This document shows, piece after piece, positions 57,901 through 64,000 of a DNA stretch of 64,000 bases. The stretch comes from Hydractinia symbiolongicarpus. Its lineage: Eukaryota; Cnidaria; Hydrozoa; Anthoathecata; Hydractiniidae. A program made the position numbers and the translations under genes. A model generated the notes under the pieces. The model saw only the letters and a program-made list of their open reading frames with translations. It did no database searches and was not told the origin of the DNA. Numbering within the stretch: position 1 is the stretch's first letter; each line of letters opens with the position of its first letter. The stretch spans positions 6,388,001 to 6,452,000 of the forward strand of contig NC_079876.1 in assembly GCF_029227915.1 (NCBI RefSeq). Reading direction: 5' to 3'.

Positions 57901-60900
57901 AAGCAAAATCAAAACAAACAAAACTTTGCATGCTCAGATATATTTAGTTGGCGAACTCGTTTAGCAATACAAACAATGAGGCTGAGGAAAAGAAAACAAA
58001 ATAAGAACATCGGCAAGACTAAAACACCAATTTTCTCTCTACTCCCGAGAGAAATACATTTGGCAAAAAGAAATTTTAGCAGAATCAATCGCAAATGTTT
58101 TTATGAATCTTTGAAATGAATAACAAAATAAAAACTACTTTTACCGGTACATGTTATAATAAGGAACATTTCAGGCTGTAACGAATATAAGCGTATATAT
58201 TGTAAATGTACCTTCAAGCTTCAAGTTTACTCCAATGCAACACTAAAGCTTGCTGACTTACCAAATTTCACACCAAGTTTAAAAAAACTATTCCCTTTTG
58301 CCTTTTCTTTTTGAACCCGTAGCTAGCTCTCGGTCATACTTAAATTTCGCATAATAATTTGAAAGTTGATCACTTTGTGCAAAGTTGGACAATGTTGTAT
58401 GATGCGAATCCTCCCTGTAAGTCGCTTGGCGCACTATTTACAGTAAAACTCTTATAACGACTACAGCCTCGTCTCTATGTTATATGGACTTTGCAGAGGG
58501 AAAAGCCTGTTATTCAAGTTAGTAATGAAAAGCCTTGTTTTCAAGTTACCCACATTTGAAAAATATTGCTAATAGTAACCACCCGGTGAGAAAAAACAAA
58601 CAATCATAAGCAAATCAAATCATTTCGTCGTAAAATTTAGACTGATTTTTTCTTTCCTTGTTCTGACTAGAACGAACAAACTCCCCAAATTTATAGTGTA
58701 GCGTGTGAGTCTGAGTTAGTGTTAGGCAGTTGATTTTGATATTTAAAGCGCATATTTTGTAAATATACATCATAGATTCAATTTTACTCCAACACATACT
58801 CTAAAGCTGGCTTAATATACCGAATTTTGCACCAAGTTCGGAAACACTATTTACATTTACCTTTCGTTTTTGAACACATGGCTCTCGGCCATACTTAAAT
58901 TTTGCTGAATACTTTTCAAGCAAGATGCCTCGTACCACTTTACTGTTCCATACAAAGTGGCTTTCCTGAAGTTGATCACTTTGTACAAAGTTGGTCAATG
59001 TTATATGATGCGATTTCTCACTGTAACTCGCATGGCGTACTATTAACAGCAAAACTCTTATAACGACTACAGCCTCGTTTCTATGTGATTTGATTTTGTA
59101 AAAATTACATTAGAAATTTGCAGAGGGAAAGCCTGTTTTTCAATTTAGTTACAATATAGTAATGAATAACCTCGTTTTCAAGTTTTCCACATTTTTTAAA
59201 AATTATTGCTAATACTAACCATCCGGCGGGAAAAAAACAATCATAAGCAAATCAAAAGTCATTTCATCGTAAAATTTAGACTCGGTTGGTTTTTTGTTTT
59301 AACAATATCTTTTTCCTAAAGCTGTTGAGTTTGAATTTTTGCAATATCTAAGGCTCGTGCTCTTTTTTGTTCTTATAAAGAAACCCGCACAGTTTTTAAT
59401 CGATCGCGTGTCAGAGAAACATCTTTGCAATATTCGTACAGACGAAATCGAATATATTGAGTACAGTCGTTCTATTTTTATCACTATATCATACTCAACC
59501 AAAACGAATATGTTTCATTCAGCAAATAATGTTGATAAAATGTGTGAGGTGAGAGAAAATTTAATTTTGATAAAAGAAGTAGCTAGTTTTTATTATACAT
59601 TATTTTTATTCATGAGAAACCCGTTTACAATTAATGGAGTATTTACTAAGAGCTGTGTACCTAAGTCTCGTGTTCTTTAGAACTTGTTCTTATAAAGAAC
59701 CGATCGCGTGTCAGAGAAACAATCTTTAAAATATTCGTGCAGACGAAATCGAATATATTGAGTACAGTAGTTCTATTTTTATCACTATATCATACTCAAC
59801 CAAAACGAATATGTTTCATTCAAGAAATAATGTTGATAGGTCGTGTGAGGTGAGAGAAAATTTAATTTTGATAAAAGCAGTAGCTAGTTTTTATTATACA
59901 TTATTTTTATTCATGAGAAGTCTGTTCACAATTAACGGAGTATTTACTAAGAGCTGTGTAATTTTAATTTTTTTTTAGAATTTAAACTGAAAAAACTAAC
60001 AAACTCTTTTTGCGTGCTTGAGATTATGCTCTGTCTTGCAATTTTCTCCATACAATCTGAAAAAGCGTTATTTGTTCAATATTAATATTTAGTGAAGTTT
60101 TTTCTTTGTTCGTAAGAAACTAAATAAAGTCATGGAATAAGCATACTAGCCAGCCTCGGTTTTAGGGATTCATCGCCGTCTTCCCACATGCCATATAGAT
60201 AAAAAAATCCCTAGGGACAAGAGTGCTAGATTAGACAATACTAATATTTGGTAAAATTTTTCCTTTGTTTTAAAAAGCTAATTGAAGATTCATGAAATAA
60301 GCAGACTATCCAGCCTCGTTTCCAGATCTAGCCCAGATTTATCTTTTTGTTATTTTCCGGCATAAGAAATAGATAAAAAATCCCAGGGAAAGAAAGTGCT
60401 AGACTAGGTTGGTTTATAAAAACGCATTATGTTATCGTAATAATTGTAGGAATAGCTATATTTACTTCCGAGATTTTTATTAAAAATGTCATGTGAAATT
60501 ATTTTAACAAGCGAAAAATTTTAGGGTCTCGACATTAACTGAAACACTTCCGTGGTTCATACAAGTAGAATAATTTTCTCCTGATGCAAATTATCCTATA
60601 CATGATGACGTCAACATATTAATATTAACTTAAATAAAAATAAATTATTACTATATTTTTTGTTTCTGTGTTTTCACAATTACTTTTTTTATGTTTAATA
60701 CATTATAAAATGTTTTACAATAAAAAAAAAGTATTTAGTGATGTCATAAGTTTTTCGTTATCATGTTTCATTAATTTATAAATTTATAATTTTTATTCAT
60801 TTATTATTTTATTTTTAGATATCGTGGAAATTATTAAATCTAACGATATCGAGAAACTGAAAAAATTACTATCCATTCATCCAAACATCGTTCACATGAG

Positions 60901-62399
60901 AGGTGAAGATGATTACACACCATTGATGTGGACAGTATGGATCACCGACAATACATCAATGGTGGAAATACTCATCTCATATGGGAGTGATGTTTGGGCG
61001 GAAGATAGTGTGAAACAAAACAGTTATCATTACGCTGCAATGCATGATCGTCACACAATATTAGATATGTTATGTCGACATGATGTAACAAACATCAACC
61101 GTGGAAATGTTAACAACCGCACACCATTACATTTTGCTGCAGTGTTTGGTCACATCTCATGTGTTGATGTTTTGTTGCGTCATGAAAATATTGATGTGAC
61201 GATCGAAGATGAAGATGGATATACAGCTTATGATTATGCTGGAGGATGGATGAATGAACAAAACCGGGAAATAATAAGACGAAAAATAAAAGAATACGAA
61301 GTAAGTTATTAAGTTGATTTAATAAATTAGAAAGAAGAATAAATTTGTATTTTATTTTAATTTGAAAATAATAAGGATTAAATAAATTTTTAAATAAATA
61401 TTTAGGTATGGAATGTTTTTATTTTTTTAAATTTTGGTGCGAAGAAATTAAAAGTTAATAAATTAGAAAGAAGAATAAATTTGTATTTTATTTTAATTTG
61501 AAAATAATAAGGATTAAATAAATTTTTAAATAAATATTTAGGTGTGGAATGTTTTTATTTTTTTAAATTTTAGTGCGTGGTATAAGAAATTAAAAGTTAA
61601 AAAATTAGAAAGAAGAATGATTTTTTTATTTCTTTTAATTTGATAATAATGATGATAAATGAAAGTTAAAAAACGAATGAAATGATTCGCAATAATAAAA
61701 GGATGGATGATTTTTATTTGAGTGAAATAAACTAATTAACAAATTGAAGGATATAATGAATCTAAATTTAAGAAACTTAAGAATAAAATGTTGAATGTCA
61801 AAAATATTTTTTTATAACAAATTGGATAAAATGAATAAAATACTTAAGAATAAAATGTTAAGGTTGTCAAGTAGATTATTGTGACAGTCCAAAGTAGAAA
61901 GTATTTTTAATAAAAAATAGTGAATTATTATAGCTGTTAACAATTCTGACAGCATTAATTTTTATGTATGTAAAAATAATGATAAGAGATGTATATATTA
62001 TAACGAAATTAAAAATAATAAATTTTATAAGAGAAAAAGAAGAAGTAAAAATACAATTTCGTACCCAGACTGTTTTTTATTTTACATCTTCTGAAATTGA
62101 TTGTTATTATTGTTAGCATGAATTGAATATTATAGATCTGAAAATATTTAAAATAAAAGATATTTAAAACATTCAAAAATAAGAATGCCACGATGTTAAA
62201 CTTTTTTTTCGTAATCCGAAATTATTTTATTTTTTGCATAGCGATTGTACAAATTTCGCGTTATAACAGGATTTTATGAACAAATTGACAGATTGTCTCT
62301 CATTTAGAAGACATGGCCATGACGATGGCTGTTCTAATACTTAAGTAGCTATACTTTAAAATAACAAATCTTTTTATCTTTCAGGACAGGACGAAGTAA
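50749..62399 (+). CDS. HEPN_DZIP3 / coiled-coil / SF1 helicase-like / FN3 / ankyrin protein, seven exons
   Basis: Exons 50749-51998, 52528-52796, 53259-55779, 56192-56458, 56557-56588, 60819-61300 and 62385-62399 join with phases 2, 1, 2, 2, 1, 0; the sum is 4,836 nt, exactly 1,612 codons. Domains by residue: HEPN_DZIP3 about 20-180 with R135-X4-H140; heptad stalk about 200-381; beta-rich exon 417-506; unknown region about 507-800; SF1 helicase-like NTPase with Walker A 817-824, Walker B D915-E916 and C-terminal helicase motifs about 1212-1250, interrupted by a Gln/Pro-rich insert about 1022-1057; FN3 about 1347-1436; ankyrin repeats 1447-1607. No signal peptide or membrane segment, so probably cytosolic. 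By analogy with Schlafen and other HEPN or helicase effectors it may act on RNA in innate defence; that is inference. The first three exons form a strong core. The link to the ankyrin exon crosses a 4.2-kb intron and is less certain. Confidence 0.75.
51367..51870 (+). repeat. 63-bp tandem repeat, eight copies, coding
   Basis: Eight near-identical 63-bp units each encode three heptads of the form I-x-x-N-x-x-x (IKQNQDD, IKANKDS, IHQNEDG and small variants). One related heptad precedes and one follows. Differences between units are few, mainly Ser/Asn and His/Gln swaps, pointing to recent expansion or conversion. All frames on both strands are nearly stop-free as a side effect. Confidence 0.95.
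52150..52290 (+). pseudogene. Decayed duplicate of the exon 1 stalk start
   Basis: AGATTGAAATTATGACAGCA, CTGATTGAAATAC and AAACAAAGACAACATTAAG mirror exon 1 around residues 184-208 (KIEIMKAVTEI..., NKNQDNIKQN). A TAA interrupts it. It lies in intron 1, where an AG precedes it, so it looks like a dead tandem copy of part of exon 1. Confidence 0.6.
52528..52796 (+). CDS. Exon 2 of main gene: beta-rich domain
   Basis: Between TTTTAG and GTGAGT, phase 2 in and 1 out. Reads YILLKNFRGDFLIQFEDGCS... VQVIITENF... KLILIIYNHIAESINGLSVT and ends LIPIK. Alternating hydrophobic strands suggest an Ig- or FN3-like sandwich, but I cannot name it. Confidence 0.8.
53259..55779 (+). CDS. Exon 3 of main gene: SF1 helicase-like NTPase
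   Basis: One 2.5-kb exon after an AATTAG acceptor, ending at GTAAGT. The N-terminal 290 or so residues are unassigned; a VVAAPHF...LCVDCNL stretch sits before the motor. SPQQLRHLYN (Q-motif-like), IIIGPLGSGKT (Walker A), LHLIIDELN (Walker B) and LNRAMRTT are the first RecA half. TTIEGSRGVEAAE and LEAMSRATQNLVLV fit SF1 motifs V and VI in the second half. Between them is a Gln/Pro tract (54804-54912). The nearest kin I can suggest are DUF2075/Schlafen-type and UvrD-like helicases. All key NTPase residues visible are intact. Confidence 0.85.
54804..54912 (+). repeat. CAA/CAG and CCA trinucleotide tract (Gln/Pro-rich)
   Basis: Interrupted CAA/CAG codons followed by eight CCA codons and more CAA, in frame inside exon 3, between the two helicase halves. 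Likely length-variable and a flexible linker. Confidence 0.9.
56192..56458 (+). CDS. Exon 4 of main gene: fibronectin type III domain
   Basis: Reads LYPPGKVSNIICSYLSSTSC, LRWQQ, YTVSRQES, and C-terminal SCKFCVVAKNHLGVSDDSTV. The PP..V, a strand C Trp and the Y/F.V.A.N..G.S..S signature are those of FN3. One domain per exon with phase 2-2 boundaries. Confidence 0.82.
56557..56588 (+). CDS. Exon 5 of main gene: 32-nt microexon
   Basis: Between TTTTTTTAG and GTAAGA; encodes LPNVMGVQFK and moves phase from 2 to 1, which is what the ankyrin exon needs. Confidence 0.6.
57235..57960. repeat. Dispersed repeat related to 19.24-20.03 kb, in intron 5
   Basis: Same ordered blocks as the 19-kb copy (see there). 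Confidence 0.65.
58190..59300. repeat. Two diverged tandem copies of a roughly 500-bp unit, in intron 5
   Basis: 58190-58600 and 58720-59260 share TTTACTCCAA, CTCGGTCATACTTAAAT or CTCGGCCATACTTAAAT, AGTTGATCACTTTGT and CTCTTATAACGACTAC in order. A third copy is at 29990-30250. Confidence 0.75.
59345..59965. repeat. Tandem duplication of about 310 bp in intron 5
   Basis: 59345-59660 and 59671-59960 match at over 90% by eye. The first copy holds an open frame of 113 codons (59339-59680) with EKHLCNIRTDEIEYIEYSR; a one-base insertion breaks it in the second. A GTGTGAG/GTGAGAG donor-like site is present in both, but the phase does not fit the main gene. Confidence 0.8.
60819..61300 (+). CDS. Exon 6 of main gene: ankyrin repeats
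   Basis: After TTTTTAG, reads DIVEIIKSNDIEKLKKLLSI, DDYTPLMWTVWI, MVEILISYGSDV, NNRTPLHFAAVFGHISCVDV and GYTAYDYAGG. The TPLHxAAxxGH pattern gives about four ankyrin repeats. Ends KEYE before GTAAGT. A truncated copy lies at 31187-31497. Confidence 0.85.
61338..61630. repeat. 133-bp tandem duplication in intron 6
   Basis: AGAAAGAAGAATAAATTTG and the following hundred bases repeat from 61329 and 61466, with a third partial start near 61600. A single copy follows the ankyrin exon copy at 31.5 kb. Confidence 0.75.
62385..62399 (+). CDS. Possible last coding exon of main gene
   Basis: After TATCTTTCAG the phase-0 continuation reads DRTK and a TAA. The exon would run on as UTR to a GTGAGA donor near 62448. 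Supported only by one good acceptor and phase. Confidence 0.35.
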   Translation, partial: DRTK

Positions 62400-62639
62400 A
62401 TATTTCAAATGATTTTGTTTTGAAAAACAACAATCAGTTTGTGAGGTGAGACGGTACTTTATACAATTGGATATATTTATCTTTTGTTATTTCTATTTTT
62501 AACTTTCTTTCATGAAATTTATTTATTTTTTAGATGAGGAACGAGTCCATTTTTTAGTTTTATTTTATATTGTAATGAATTTATTTGTAGTAAAACGTAC
62601 TGAAACATTTTTCTGTTCGATTTTTATCAAGCCTTGTTT

Positions 62640-64000
62640 CGTTTATATTTCATTCAGGAAGCGACACATGTCAAAGGTCACGTGTTTTTTTAAACTGTCT
62701 CAAACTTGCCGCATGGTGCAATGTAGAGTGAATCTTTTTTATTACAAACGTCAACTGATATACTTTCTCAACCTCGTCCCCAAGTCTTGTTAGGCCTTTA
62801 TATTTTGAAGGCCCTGGTTGGTCACGTGACGACAGAATACCCACGTATAGTGGGTATTTTGAAAATAATTATTTGTCTCGCTCTTCCAAAATATACACAA
62901 GCAGTCGAGAAAAAAATAAAAGAACTGACACAATTATTTAGAATGGTTAAAATAATATTAATAAGAAAAAAATTATATATATTTTTATATAAATATTTTT
63001 ATATTGTAAAAATTATTTTTATTTATTTATAATAACATTGTTTAATGTATAAAAGAACTGTTAATAAATATTGTATAATATATTAAACATTCACACTTGC
63101 TTACCTGTTTTTAATTTCCAGTACTTCTCCCCTTTTCTTAAACTTCTTCCCATTTTAAAAAAGTTCATCTTATCCTGATTGTACTGAAGAATAGCAATTT
63201 AACATTTATTAAAATTAAATTTTTGTAGGATGAAATCTAGTTTGACGTCATCTCCTAGATGGTAAAAGAAAGCCCATGAATATGTTGCCGCAAAACTCAT
63301 AAAACATTTTTGTGAATAATTATAAAATTAATGTCTAAGACAAATAGAAGTAGTGCCAAAAAGCATTCTTTCTTTTCAGCCTCCCAACAGGTAAGAATCA
63401 ACGAGTTGCGTGAACTATCCTCGTCCCCAGGATTTGTTGCCTGGTAAGTCAAATCCGCTAGCGCTCAGGCTACATCTCAATAAGGCAAGAACCCCTGGGA
63501 ACGTGGTTGTGCGTGGACCCATGAACAGAGTAGATACTTTTTCAAAACGAGTATAATATAAGATGAACACTTTTCACCGGATGTTTTGATCAAGGCTGTC
63601 AAAAAGCCTTTGGTAAATTTTAATCATAGTAAATGGAGTCCTGCGCAAATTTCAGCATAGATCCTGCGCAAATTTCAATACGCACTCGTCTTTTACGTTG
63701 CACCTAGGGCTTCCCTTATTATAATACAGGAATTTACGGACTTCTATTTTGTTCTGCGCGTTATTTTTGCTTGCCAGAACCTTTGATCGTTTGCGTGAAT
63801 TCCATCCTCGATCACAGGACATGTCGTGATGATCAACGCTTTCTGAATCAAAAACGCTTGCTGAGTTAAACTGTGTAATCAACAAAAACTCTGTCCATGT
63901 GGGCATTGCTATACATTTTCTACTCTTTTGCGGACTTTTTCGTGAGGGAAGTAGCAAAATAAGTTATTGCTCATCTCCAGTACCTGTTACAATCTCATCT
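62640..64000. repeat. Dispersed repeat, copy 3, runs off the right edge
   Basis: Matches 6950-8370 (see there). Contains the open minus-strand relic 63652-63957. Confidence 0.8.

Overview
The window looks like nuclear DNA of an AT-rich invertebrate animal. The coding stretches are short exons with GT/AG splice signals separated by AT-rich introns, and the gaps are full of terminal-inverted-repeat MITEs, tRNA-derived SINEs and decayed retroelements. The protein families (HEPN_DZIP3 domain, stand-alone P2X7-type cytosolic domain, THAP, MADF) suggest a cnidarian, possibly a hydrozoan. That is an inference from content; species cannot be read from the sequence.

Layout. (1) 0.5-6.4 kb, minus strand: part of an SREK1-like splicing regulator, with one RRM split over three exons followed by a string of very small RS-encoding exons; both gene ends are outside what I can resolve. 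(2) 6.9-33 kb: no intact gene seen. It holds a dispersed repeat (copies also at 32 and 63 kb), a 99-bp tandem repeat, decayed zinc-finger-like and F-box-like genes, a TTAA-flanked MITE, SINEs, a reverse-transcriptase relic at 22.0-24.5 kb, several hairpins, and a partial copy at 29.9-32.9 kb of the segment that carries the ankyrin exon of the 50-62 kb gene. (3) 33.6-35.6 kb: a complete 2.0-kb DNA transposon with TTAA target duplications and 19-bp inverted repeats, carrying a THAP gene on one strand and half of a P2X7-type domain on the other. (4) 36-50 kb: more MITEs, a lone exon with the other half of a P2X7-type domain, a PIF/Harbinger-like element with a broken MADF domain, a second TTAA MITE and two LINE relics.

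(5) 50.7-62.4 kb, plus strand: the main gene. Seven exons join with matching phases into one reading frame of about 1,611 residues: HEPN_DZIP3 domain with an intact R-X4-H motif; about 26 heptads with Ile at a and Asn at d; a beta-rich exon; a superfamily 1 helicase-like NTPase with a Gln/Pro-rich insert; a fibronectin type III domain; and ankyrin repeats. A putative RNase joined to an oligomerising stalk, a helicase motor and interaction domains looks like an innate-immune or RNA-surveillance effector. This is the strongest candidate here for an undescribed system. Domain identities are read from motifs; the immune role is inference.
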